Assembly: GCA_021199975.1 (NCBI GenBank)
Contig: JAJQHF010000211.1
Location: 1 to 40,730 of the forward strand
Direction: 5' to 3'
Source of the DNA: Candidatus Gastranaerophilales bacterium
GTDB taxonomy: Bacteria; Cyanobacteriota; Vampirovibrionia; Gastranaerophilales; Gastranaerophilaceae
DNA: 40,730 nt
In this document: positions 34,366 to 40,730 of the stretch, piece after piece
Position numbering within the stretch: position 1 is the stretch's first letter
Layout: every line of letters starts with the position of its first letter
Position numbers and translations under genes: made by a program
The notes under the pieces: model-generated
What the model saw: only the letters and a program-made list of their open reading frames with translations
Database searches by the model: none
Told to the model about the DNA's origin: nothing

Positions 34366-34890
34366 ATGGATTTGTTTTATCTGTATATTAAAAATTTTGA
34401 TTATAAATCTGTTTCGGAGCCGCATTCCGCCAACGGCTCTCCATTAGAGTCAAAATGCTCATCTTTACATGAAGCGGGAAGATATATCTTAGAATATGCC
34501 GCTAAAAATTTCTATGATATTAAAAATACGGAGCTTGAAATAATAAATAAAAAACCCGAATTTAAATATTCCGGTATTAAATTCAATATTTCCCACAGTA
34601 AAGATATAGCAGCCGTATGTTTTGATAAAAATCCCGTCGGTTTTGATATAGAAAAAATTCTTCCTCTTGATTATAAAGCCATAGCAAAACGCATGAACTT
34701 TAAACTAAAGGAAGAATCTCTTGAAGAATTTTATAAATTTTGGACAATGTATGAGGCAAAATTAAAATTGCAAAATAATGTTAATCATTGTATAAGTCAA
34801 AAACTTAATAAAGAATATATTTTTTCCGTAGTTTCAATTGAATACTTCAACATTGACAGAATTGAAGAAATAAAATTCATTAATTGCTAA
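34366..34890 (+). CDS. Sfp-type 4'-phosphopantetheinyl transferase
   Basis: 174 residues, short for the Sfp class (~220). Core motifs are intact: FNISHSKD (73-80), GFDIE with Mg ligands Asp94/Glu96, and FWTMYEAKLK with Trp126, Glu130 and Lys134. The usual N-terminal pseudo-repeat is trimmed. It transfers phosphopantetheine from CoA to the serine of an acyl- or peptidyl-carrier protein. No carrier protein or synthase is nearby, so it may serve the fatty-acid ACP. The ATG follows the previous stop directly, and the gene converges on the parvulin gene with a 6-base gap. Confidence 0.85.
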   Translation: MDLFYLYIKNFDYKSVSEPHSANGSPLESKCSSLHEAGRYILEYAAKNFYDIKNTELEIINKKPEFKYSGIKFNISHSKDIAAVCFDKNPVGFDIEKILPLDYKAIAKRMNFKLKEESLEEFYKFWTMYEAKLKLQNNVNHCISQKLNKEYIFSVVSIEYFNIDRIEEIKFINC

Positions 34891-34896
34891 CATCTT

Positions 34897-35280
34897 TTAC
34901 TTTTTCGACACTACATAAATTAAATGCCAGCCATATGTTGTTTTAACAGGATCGGAATCTTGACCGTCCGGCATGGCAAAAACAGCATCTTCAAACGGTT
35001 TTACCATTTCTCCTTTTCCTATCCACCCTAATTTACCGCCATCAAGACCTGAAGGGCATTTTGAATATTTTTTTGCAGCCGCCGTGAAATTATTAAATAC
35101 CTGCGCTCTGTTTTCACCTGCATTAATTTCTTTTTTTAGTTCATTTGCCTGTTCTTCATCCGCTACAAGAATATGGTATGTTAAAGCCTGTTTATATTCT
35201 GCGGCATAAGCTTTAAATGAAGCGACCATGGCAAAACACAAAACAACCGGTACAAACAACAATGAAATAATTTTTTTCAT
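34897..35280 (-). CDS. Exported parvulin-type peptidyl-prolyl isomerase
   Basis: 127 residues. Signal peptide at 1-26 (ends FKAYA, cut before AEYKQ). A single minimal parvulin domain follows: YHILVADEEQANELKKEI, FTAAAKKYSKCPSGLDGGKLGW, GKGEMVKPFEDAVF and TTYGWHLIYV. It speeds proline isomerisation in exported proteins. The domain is short but complete. It is 21 bases after ilvN and probably co-transcribed with ilvBN, an accidental-looking partnership. Confidence 0.92.
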   Translation of the reverse strand: MKKIISLLFVPVVLCFAMVASFKAYAAEYKQALTYHILVADEEQANELKKEINAGENRAQVFNNFTAAAKKYSKCPSGLDGGKLGWIGKGEMVKPFEDAVFAMPDGQDSDPVKTTYGWHLIYVVSKK

Positions 35281-35301
35281 AATATTTCCTTTCTATTTAT
35301 A

Positions 35302-35805
35302 TTATTTATTTAAATTAATAAATTGGTTTTCACGGGTAATAGCAACCATACCCGAGCGTACAAGTTCTTTAACTCCTAATGGTTTTAAAAGTGCAATTAT
35401 TGTAGAAACCTGTCTTACATCTCCGCTAAATTCCACTGTGTAAGTTTCAGTTGAAACATCCACAATTTTAGCACCGAAAATTTCCGCAATCCTTAATATT
35501 TCATTACGAGCCTCATCTTTTGCGGTTACTTTACATAAAATTAATTCTCTGTCTATACATTTATCCGCCGATTTTGGCAGTTCCACAACTTTAATTGTAT
35601 TAATTAATCGGTTTAACTGTTTGCATATTTGTTCAATGACTACATCATCACCGCTTGTTACAATTGTGATTCTTGAAAACACAGGGTCTATTGTTGCCGC
35701 AACGGTTAAACTTTCTATATTAAAACCTCTTGTAGAAAATAAATCACACACGCATGAAAGAATTCCGGGTTCATTTTTTACTAAAACTGAAATAGTATGC
35801 TTCAT
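35302..35805 (-). CDS. ilvN: Acetolactate synthase small (regulatory) subunit
   Basis: 167 residues. It begins with an ACT domain (HTISVLVKNEPGILSCVCDLFSTRGFNIESL) that binds valine for feedback control. The C-terminal ALS_ss-type half (ELILCKVTAKDEARNEIL, IVDVSTETYTVEFSGD) follows. It activates and regulates IlvB. Its ATG overlaps the ilvB stop by 4 bases, consistent with equal production of both subunits. Confidence 0.95.
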   Translation of the reverse strand: MKHTISVLVKNEPGILSCVCDLFSTRGFNIESLTVAATIDPVFSRITIVTSGDDVVIEQICKQLNRLINTIKVVELPKSADKCIDRELILCKVTAKDEARNEILRIAEIFGAKIVDVSTETYTVEFSGDVRQVSTIIALLKPLGVKELVRSGMVAITRENQFINLNK

Positions 35806-37580
35806 AATTGTTCCCCCTGCAAATTATCTTCTATTTTATTAGACAAAAGAACTTCATTTAAGGGATTTCCGGCAAGAACCCACGGATATACCATTTCAAA
35901 AGGCTCAACAATGAAATCCAAAATAACGGGACCGTCAAAAGTTATAGCTTTATCCAAAGCCTCATCTATTTGCGATTCTTCCGTTACTCTGATACCCAAA
36001 ATACCGTATGCTTCAGCTAATTTAACATAATCAGGCGAAGTAATGGGAGTCTGTGAATAATGCTTATTAAAAAGCTTTTCCTGCCATTGTCTTACCATGC
36101 CTAAGTATCCGTTATTAATAACAGCCGTTTTAACGGGAATTTTATAATCCACACATGTCATAAGCTCTTGTATATTCATTTGAATACTGCCATCACCCGC
36201 AATATTAAATACCAACTTTTCGGGAGCTGCAATTTGAGCGCCTATTGCAGCGGGAAAACCAAATCCCATTGTTCCTAATCCGCCTGAAGTTATAAGCTGA
36301 CGGGGTTTATTAAATTTATACAACTGAGCAGTCCACATTTGATGCTGTCCAACTTCCGTTGTGATGATTGTATCTTTATTTTTCGTTTTTTCATAAATAT
36401 GTTTTATAACCGTTTGAGGTCTTAATATTGCATTTTCAACCGCCGGAATTACTCTTTTTTCCTTCCAGCTTTCTATCTGCCTTACCCAGGCTTTTCTCAT
36501 ATCTGCATTATATTTATATTTGCCCGTATTATATTCGTTCAATATCAAGTTTAAAACATTTTTTGCATCACCGACTATAGGTATATCAACATGTACATTT
36601 TTGCTTATAGAACAAGGGTCAATATCAACATGAATTACTTTTGCATCATTACAGAAACGTTTTAAACAACCTGTAATTCTGTCATTAAACCTTGTACCTA
36701 CCGCAAACAAAACATCACAATTACTTACGGCAAGATTTGCCCAGTAGTTACCGTGCATACCGAGCATGCCTAATGATAACTCGTTATCCTGCGGATATGT
36801 TCCTATCCCCATTAAAGTTGTTGCAACGGGAATATTTAACTTTTGAGCAATTTCTCTTATTTCCTGCCAGGCATCCGAATGAATTATTCCTCCGCCTGAA
36901 ATAATTACGGGACGTTGTGCTTCGCAAAGAAGTTTCAATGCACGTCTGCACTGTATCGGGTGTCCTTCATAAGTAGGATTATACCCGGGGAGCGTTATTT
37001 TATCGGGATATTCAAAATCCATTTTTGCGGTAAGAATATCTTTTGGAAGTGAAACGACAACGGGCCCGGGCTTTCCGGTTTTAGCTATATGAAAAGACTC
37101 TTTAATTACACGAGGTAAATCACTTATATTTTTAACAAGATAATTATGCTTGCAGCATGTACGTGTAATCCCTACGATATCGGATTCTTGAAACGCATCG
37201 TTGCCTATTAACTTAGAATCAACCTGACCTGTAAAAACAACAAGCGGATAGCTGTCGTAATAAGCATTTGCAATTCCTGTTACGGTATTACAAGCCCCCG
37301 GACCCGACGTAACAAGAACAACTCCGGGTTTCCCCGTGACTCTTGCATAACCTTCTGCCGCATGCACCGCAGCCTGCTCATGTCTTACAAGATAGTGTTT
37401 TATATAATCACATTTATATAATTCGTCATAAATATGAAGAATTACACCACCGGGATAACCGAATATTTTATCTACGCCTTCTTTTTTAAGGCATTCCAAA
37501 AACATTCTTGCACCGGTCATTTTTTCGGTTTTATTTGTTTGATTTATTTGTTCGGCAGCCATCTTACTCTCCGTATTCAA
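35802..37580 (-). CDS. ilvB: Acetolactate synthase large (catalytic) subunit
   Basis: 592 residues. A TPP-dependent enzyme: FGYPGGVILHIYDEL, LVRHEQAAVHAAEGYAR (catalytic Glu), the FAD-binding middle domain, and the TPP/Mg motif GDGSIQMNIQEL. It joins two pyruvates (or pyruvate and 2-oxobutyrate) in the first common step to valine, leucine and isoleucine. The sequence has the biosynthetic type's AAIGAQIAAPEKLV region. An upstream promoter is proposed at 37606-37634, with a GGAG ribosome site. The next pathway gene, ilvC, is on the opposite strand ~1.8 kb away. Confidence 0.97.
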   Translation of the reverse strand: MNTESKMAAEQINQTNKTEKMTGARMFLECLKKEGVDKIFGYPGGVILHIYDELYKCDYIKHYLVRHEQAAVHAAEGYARVTGKPGVVLVTSGPGACNTVTGIANAYYDSYPLVVFTGQVDSKLIGNDAFQESDIVGITRTCCKHNYLVKNISDLPRVIKESFHIAKTGKPGPVVVSLPKDILTAKMDFEYPDKITLPGYNPTYEGHPIQCRRALKLLCEAQRPVIISGGGIIHSDAWQEIREIAQKLNIPVATTLMGIGTYPQDNELSLGMLGMHGNYWANLAVSNCDVLFAVGTRFNDRITGCLKRFCNDAKVIHVDIDPCSISKNVHVDIPIVGDAKNVLNLILNEYNTGKYKYNADMRKAWVRQIESWKEKRVIPAVENAILRPQTVIKHIYEKTKNKDTIITTEVGQHQMWTAQLYKFNKPRQLITSGGLGTMGFGFPAAIGAQIAAPEKLVFNIAGDGSIQMNIQELMTCVDYKIPVKTAVINNGYLGMVRQWQEKLFNKHYSQTPITSPDYVKLAEAYGILGIRVTEESQIDEALDKAITFDGPVILDFIVEPFEMVYPWVLAGNPLNEVLLSNKIEDNLQGEQL

Positions 37581-37605
37581 AGTATTTTACAAATAATTAT
37601 ATTAA

Positions 37606-37634
37606 ATTTTAACTTAGTAAAGATTTTAGTGCAA
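37606..37634 (-). promoter_or_regulatory. Candidate promoter of ilvB-ilvN-parvulin
   Basis: On the minus strand, TTGCAC (37634-37629), a 17-base spacer and TAAAAT (37611-37606) lie ~25 bases before the ilvB ATG. Both hexamers are close to consensus. No attenuator-type leader peptide rich in branched-chain residues was seen. Confidence 0.5.
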
Positions 37635-37706
37635 ATTTTTTGATATTTTAAGAACTTTTTTTAACTTGTCTGAGAAAAATTTCACAATAAATCAGGGGAC
37701 AATTTT

Positions 37707-37721
37707 TTGCACGCTGCTGCT
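37707..37721 (+). repeat. Short direct repeat, left copy (flank of the orphan gene)
   Basis: TTGCACGCTGCTGCT here matches TTGCACCCTGCTGCT at 39204-39218 in 14 of 15 positions and the same orientation. The two copies bracket the orphan gene between ilvB and ilvC. They may mark an insertion or belong to a small dispersed repeat; 15 bases is short and chance cannot be ruled out. Confidence 0.35.
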
Positions 37722-37746
37722 AATTTAATTTTCAAAGTTATCAAGT

Positions 37747-37772
37747 GCAGGTTGGGGTTTAACCTAACCTGC
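37747..37772 (-). terminator. Hairpin downstream of the orphan gene, possible terminator
   Basis: GCAGGTT (37747-37753) pairs with AACCTGC (37766-37772). Two more G-C pairs and a G-T pair can extend the stem around a GTTTAA-like loop. It starts 33 bases past the orphan gene's stop. The best T-run (CTGCTTTTTG) is on the plus strand, so termination of the minus-strand gene would rely on weaker AU sequence. The 3' arm shares CCTGCTGCTT with the palindrome on the other side of the gene. Confidence 0.4.
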
Positions 37773-37805
37773 TGCTTTTTGTAATCAGTACTTGTATTTC
37801 TTTGC

Positions 37806-39134
37806 TCAATCCTTTATTTCACATATTGTTGAATTGTCAAAAGTAATATAATTCATTAAACAGTATCCGTTCTCAAGTTCAATTCGTAAATTTTTAAACA
37901 TGTTTTCTCCTAGAATATTTTGATGATACCAATCAACAGATGCTTCTGCATCTGCCCTTGAAATGCTTTCTATTCTAATATCAGTTATTTTTTTGCCTAT
38001 AATATTTTTTGAATATAATTTTGAAACATCACAATAAGGTACGGCTTCTTTATCTTTTACCTTGAATTCTTTATCAAGCGAAATTTGTAACCGGCTGCCG
38101 CCATACATATATAAAATCAATTTATGGTTTTCTATTTCTAATATAGTAGGCAAACCTGTATCCAAACAGACGTTTTCATTATCTTGCTCTAAGTCATATC
38201 GGTTAATTTTTGTAGAACTTTCTCCATATGCGTTAGAATATTCAGGACTAACAAATATTTTATCAATACAATTACCAATGAGAAGATGTTTTACAGACTG
38301 CACATAAACCCATAAATCAGAATAATTGCAGAATTCTAAATATTCCCAAGTATAATAATTGTCATCCGTCTTTTTATATTTTTTTAAATTATTATAAACA
38401 GTTTCAATAGTTTCTTGTAACATCTTTTGACTTTCAAATTTTAATGAATTATAAAATTCTTCAAAATATTTGTAAAAAATATCTTTATTTACTAATACAT
38501 CAAAATCTATAGGCACATATTCATTCTCTGAATTATCACAATAATTTTGAATCATAAACCTCACTTTATTATCTTTTTCCCAAGCCAGCAATTTATAGTT
38601 TGTAAACTCTTCAATGTGACAAACTCCAAAATGATTTGTTTTTAGATTTACTAAAAATTTTTCAAATTCAGAATATAAAGCACTTATTTCTACTACAGCA
38701 TAGGTCTTTTGAATGTTGGTTTCAAAGCCAACATCAACAGATATATGTACAGACTCTCTATCATCAAAATTCTCAACATCATTCCAACCTTCAAAATCAT
38801 AACTGAATTGAATCTTGTCTGTTATTTCACAATCTTTTAACGGATATGGAATTATCTCATTTTCTTTTACAAACCACCTGTTTAAATCTTGCCAATATAT
38901 CCAATGTGATAGTAGATGAACCATATCAGGACGGGGGAAGTAGTCTAAATTATCTTTTACTTTATAGACACATTGTCCTGCATTGAATACAATATAATCA
39001 AACCATTTATATTCTTTGATTTTTTCCTTAACATATTCTTTATCACCATCCAAAATAGCCAGTTTCCAACCGATTGAATCTTCAGTTTTATATGCTATTT
39101 CACAGTATGGGTACATAATATGTTGTTTATTCAT
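37806..39134 (-). CDS. Orphan hypothetical protein between ilvB and ilvC
   Basis: 442 residues with no signal peptide, membrane helix or motif I recognise. It is rich in Tyr, Trp, Asn, Asp and Glu. Beta-rich segments alternate with helices, and the last ~120 residues (TGLPTILEIENHKLILYMYGGSR and NLRIELENGYCLMNYITF, each read in pieces) look like two similar beta-hairpin units. It has no obvious place in branched-chain amino acid synthesis and separates ilvBN from ilvC. Hairpins sharing CCTGCTGCTT and a 15-base direct repeat lie on both flanks, so it may have been inserted as a unit. The general look recalls intracellular immunity-type proteins, but no toxin partner is present and I make no such call. 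Confidence 0.65.
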   Translation of the reverse strand: MNKQHIMYPYCEIAYKTEDSIGWKLAILDGDKEYVKEKIKEYKWFDYIVFNAGQCVYKVKDNLDYFPRPDMVHLLSHWIYWQDLNRWFVKENEIIPYPLKDCEITDKIQFSYDFEGWNDVENFDDRESVHISVDVGFETNIQKTYAVVEISALYSEFEKFLVNLKTNHFGVCHIEEFTNYKLLAWEKDNKVRFMIQNYCDNSENEYVPIDFDVLVNKDIFYKYFEEFYNSLKFESQKMLQETIETVYNNLKKYKKTDDNYYTWEYLEFCNYSDLWVYVQSVKHLLIGNCIDKIFVSPEYSNAYGESSTKINRYDLEQDNENVCLDTGLPTILEIENHKLILYMYGGSRLQISLDKEFKVKDKEAVPYCDVSKLYSKNIIGKKITDIRIESISRADAEASVDWYHQNILGENMFKNLRIELENGYCLMNYITFDNSTICEIKD

Positions 39135-39187
39135 AATTCTTTCCTTTCATATAAATTATAAAACAAATATGTGTTAAAAATGGACAT

Positions 39188-39215
39188 AGCAGGGTGCAAT
39201 ATATTGCACCCTGCT
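39188..39215. repeat. 28-bp perfect palindrome upstream of the orphan gene and of ilvC
   Basis: AGCAGGGTGCAATA is followed at once by its exact reverse complement, with no spacer. It lies 53 bases before the orphan gene's ATG and ~190 bases before ilvC, in the 269-base divergent gap. A symmetric site without a loop is more typical of a protein operator than of a terminator, and neither neighbour needs a terminator here. It also carries one copy of the TTGCACnCTGCTGCT repeat, shared with the other flank. Confidence 0.6.
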
Positions 39216-39328
39216 GCTTGTAAAAAACAATAAAGAAATTTTTTTGTATGGATTTAACATACTATATTTGAACATATTTTAATCCTATCTTGAAATTATT
39301 GTTCAGAACAAGCCCCTAAATAAATTTA

Positions 39329-39356
39329 TTGACTATGTTTTTTTAAGTTTTACACT
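39329..39356 (+). promoter_or_regulatory. Candidate ilvC promoter
   Basis: TTGACT (39329-39334), a 16-base spacer and TACACT (39351-39356) are followed by an AGAGG ribosome site just before ATG 39404. The leader would be ~40 bases, too short for an attenuator. The palindrome at 39188-39215 is ~115 bases upstream. Confidence 0.4.
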
Positions 39357-39403
39357 TAAAATTAGTTACTGGGAATGATAAAAGTAATAGAAAAGAGGTA
39401 ATT

Positions 39404-40402
39404 ATGGCAAAAATTTATTACGCTGCAGATTGTAATTTAAGCTTATTAAAAGGTAAAACAGTTGCAGTAATCGGATACGGAAGCCAGGGGCATGCGCATG
39501 CTTTAAACCTGCACGAAAGCGGAATTAATGTTGTTGTAGGTTTATATAACGGTTCAAAGTCTTGGGAAAAAGCTGAAAAAGCAGGATTAAAAGTTGCTAC
39601 TGTTGATGAAGCAGCAAAAATGGCAGATTTTATCATGATTTTATTACCTGATGAAAAACAAGCTGATATTTATAAGGCACAAATTGCTCCTAATTTAACG
39701 GCAGGCAAAACATTAGCGTTCGCTCACGGATTTAACATTCATTTTAATCAAATAGTTCCTCCTTCTGATGTTGATGTTGTTATGATTGCACCAAAAGGTC
39801 CGGGACACACCGTAAGAAGCGAATATACAGAAGGTAAGGGTGTACCTTGTTTAGTTGCCGTATATCAAAACGCTACAGGCAAAGCAATGGAAACAGCTTT
39901 AGCATATGCGGCTGGTATTGGAGGTGCAAGAGCGGGGGTTCTTGAAACTACCTTTAGACAAGAAACAGAAACTGATTTATTTGGCGAACAGGCTGTTCTT
40001 TGCGGCGGTGTTACAGCTTTAATGCAGGCAGGTTTTGAAACTCTTGTTGAAGCAGGTTATGACCCTCAAAACGCTTATTTTGAATGTATACACGAAATGA
40101 AATTAATTGTTGACCTTATTTATCAAGGCGGTTTTGCTAAAATGAGATATTCAATTTCTGATACCGCTGAATTTGGTGACTACGAAATCGGTAAACGTAT
40201 TATTACTGATGAAACTAAAAAAGAAATGAAAAAAGTTTTAAAAGAAATTCAAGACGGTACATTTGCAGGCAAATGGATTACGGAAAATAAAGCAGCAGGC
40301 AGAGCTCATTTCTTAGCTTCAAGAAAAGTTCACGCTGAACATCAGCTTGAAAAAGTTGGTAAAGAACTCAGAAAAATGTATTCTTGGAATGAAGAAAAAT
40401 AA
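39404..40402 (+). CDS. ilvC: Ketol-acid reductoisomerase (class I)
   Basis: 332 residues, class I length. The Rossmann motif VIGYGSQGHAHALNL is followed by the cofactor loop VGLYNGSKSWEKAEKAG, whose serines suggest NADPH use. AFAHGFNIHF holds the catalytic His, and ETDLFGEQAVLCGG gives the Mg-binding Asp/Glu of the C-domain. It converts acetolactate to dihydroxyisovalerate, the step after IlvBN. It is transcribed alone, opposite to ilvBN, and ends in a strong terminator. Confidence 0.98.
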   Translation: MAKIYYAADCNLSLLKGKTVAVIGYGSQGHAHALNLHESGINVVVGLYNGSKSWEKAEKAGLKVATVDEAAKMADFIMILLPDEKQADIYKAQIAPNLTAGKTLAFAHGFNIHFNQIVPPSDVDVVMIAPKGPGHTVRSEYTEGKGVPCLVAVYQNATGKAMETALAYAAGIGGARAGVLETTFRQETETDLFGEQAVLCGGVTALMQAGFETLVEAGYDPQNAYFECIHEMKLIVDLIYQGGFAKMRYSISDTAEFGDYEIGKRIITDETKKEMKKVLKEIQDGTFAGKWITENKAAGRAHFLASRKVHAEHQLEKVGKELRKMYSWNEEK

Positions 40403-40427
40403 TTATTTATTTTTCTTATAACATTTT

Positions 40428-40458
40428 AAAAAGAGAAAGAACAATCTTTCTCTTTTTT
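40428..40458. terminator. Bidirectional intrinsic terminator after ilvC
   Basis: A 13-bp perfect stem, AAAAAGAGAAAGA and its complement, encloses an ACAA loop (40441-40444) and is followed by a T-run on the plus strand. The A-run gives the equivalent signal for the converging gene that stops at 40481. Confidence 0.88.
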
Positions 40459-40480
40459 GTTTTATTATTTTAATTTTAAA

Positions 40481-40717
40481 TTAATTTTCTTCTTTATTTC
40501 CGCTGAAAAAATTTTTTATTTTATCTAGGAAACCTGTTTTTTGTTCCTGTTGATCTTCTTCATTTGGAGTTGCTATGCCATAAACAGCCATTGCTTTAGG
40601 TACAAATTCATCTTCACTGTCACTGTCCTTAGGTACATAAATCCCGTATACCATTTGTGCTTCTTTATATTGAGGAATTTTTTCGGGATAATTATTACTA
40701 CTTGAATTAATTTCCAT
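40481..40717 (-). CDS. Small acidic protein with two VYGI motifs
   Basis: 78 residues with no signal or membrane segment. Two related units, QMVYGIYVP (21-29) and AMAVYGIATP (42-51), are separated by an Asp/Ser/Glu-rich linker. The C-terminus is a short amphipathic helix, TGFLDKIKNFFSG, and an acidic end. Short proteins with repeated YG(V/P/I)-P motifs occur in gut bacteria without known function; I recognise no named family. It lies 3' to 3' with ilvC across the shared terminator, and its upstream region is outside the window. Confidence 0.6.
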   Translation of the reverse strand: MEINSSSNNYPEKIPQYKEAQMVYGIYVPKDSDSEDEFVPKAMAVYGIATPNEEDQQEQKTGFLDKIKNFFSGNKEEN

Positions 40718-40730
40718 GTTTATAATTTCC

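Noticed and set aside
39180..39233. 17-codon ORF across the 28-bp palindrome as an ilvC leader peptide
   Set aside because: Its codons are not rich in Val, Leu or Ile, no alternative terminator/antiterminator pair follows, and it has no convincing ribosome binding site.
1..40730. CRISPR array, tRNA/rRNA genes, transposase or phage genes
   Set aside because: No regularly spaced repeats, no cloverleaf-like GC-rich gaps and no recombinase, transposase or phage structural proteins were found.

Overview
The window is AT-rich, densely packed bacterial DNA with ordinary start and stop codons. No rRNA, recognisable tRNA, insertion sequence, prophage or CRISPR array was seen. Several traits fit a non-photosynthetic relative of the Cyanobacteria, of the gut Gastranaerophilales (Melainabacteria/Vampirovibrionia) kind. 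These are an atpD-atpC pair apart from the other ATP synthase genes, an LL-diaminopimelate-type aminotransferase, a SpoIID/LytB protein, flagellar rod genes and anaerobe-like AT-rich coding. This placement is inference from gene content, not a search result.

Layout. 1-6636 (minus strand) is a flagellar basal-body operon read as flgF-like, flgG-like, flgB, flgC, a lytic transglycosylase, fliE, fliF, an atypical FliG-position gene and fliH (cut by the window edge). 6818-8256 holds a compact SpoIID-domain protein, a zinc-ribbon protein, a 31-residue membrane peptide and a strong terminator. 8324-9764 is cysS with a one-base frameshift. 9839-15956 is an accessory-looking block: a 1354-residue GH13 (alpha-amylase family) protein with a very large insertion, a small tail-anchored protein, and a 499-residue protein that reads as a PHP-fold protein stripped of its metal ligands.

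15962-22840 is mixed: a TPR/NHL protein translationally coupled to gatA, ruvB, an HSL-family esterase, a Crp/Fnr regulator, an exported glycine-rich protein and atpC. atpD runs to 24255 with a near-consensus promoter. 24347-32504 is a tight nine-gene minus-strand operon: serS, tmk, a repeat protein, folE2, dapL-like, hisH, then a glycosyltransferase, a radical SAM protein and a MATE transporter. It thus starts with translation and nucleotide genes and ends with what looks like a small glycan or metabolite modification and export module.

32598-34890 (plus) is a three-gene operon: an Fmt-type formyltransferase, an endonuclease IV-like TIM barrel and an Sfp-type phosphopantetheinyl transferase. 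34897-40402 is the branched-chain amino acid region: ilvB-ilvN-parvulin on the minus strand and ilvC on the plus strand. They are separated by an orphan 442-residue gene whose flanks carry related hairpins and a short repeat. The right edge has a small acidic protein with two VYGI motifs.

The points most worth a second look are the metal-less PHP protein, the FliG-position gene that lacks a normal FliG architecture, the giant GH13 insertion, the cysS frameshift next to a hairpin that buries its ribosome binding site, the 31-residue peptide, and the orphan gene between ilvB and ilvC.
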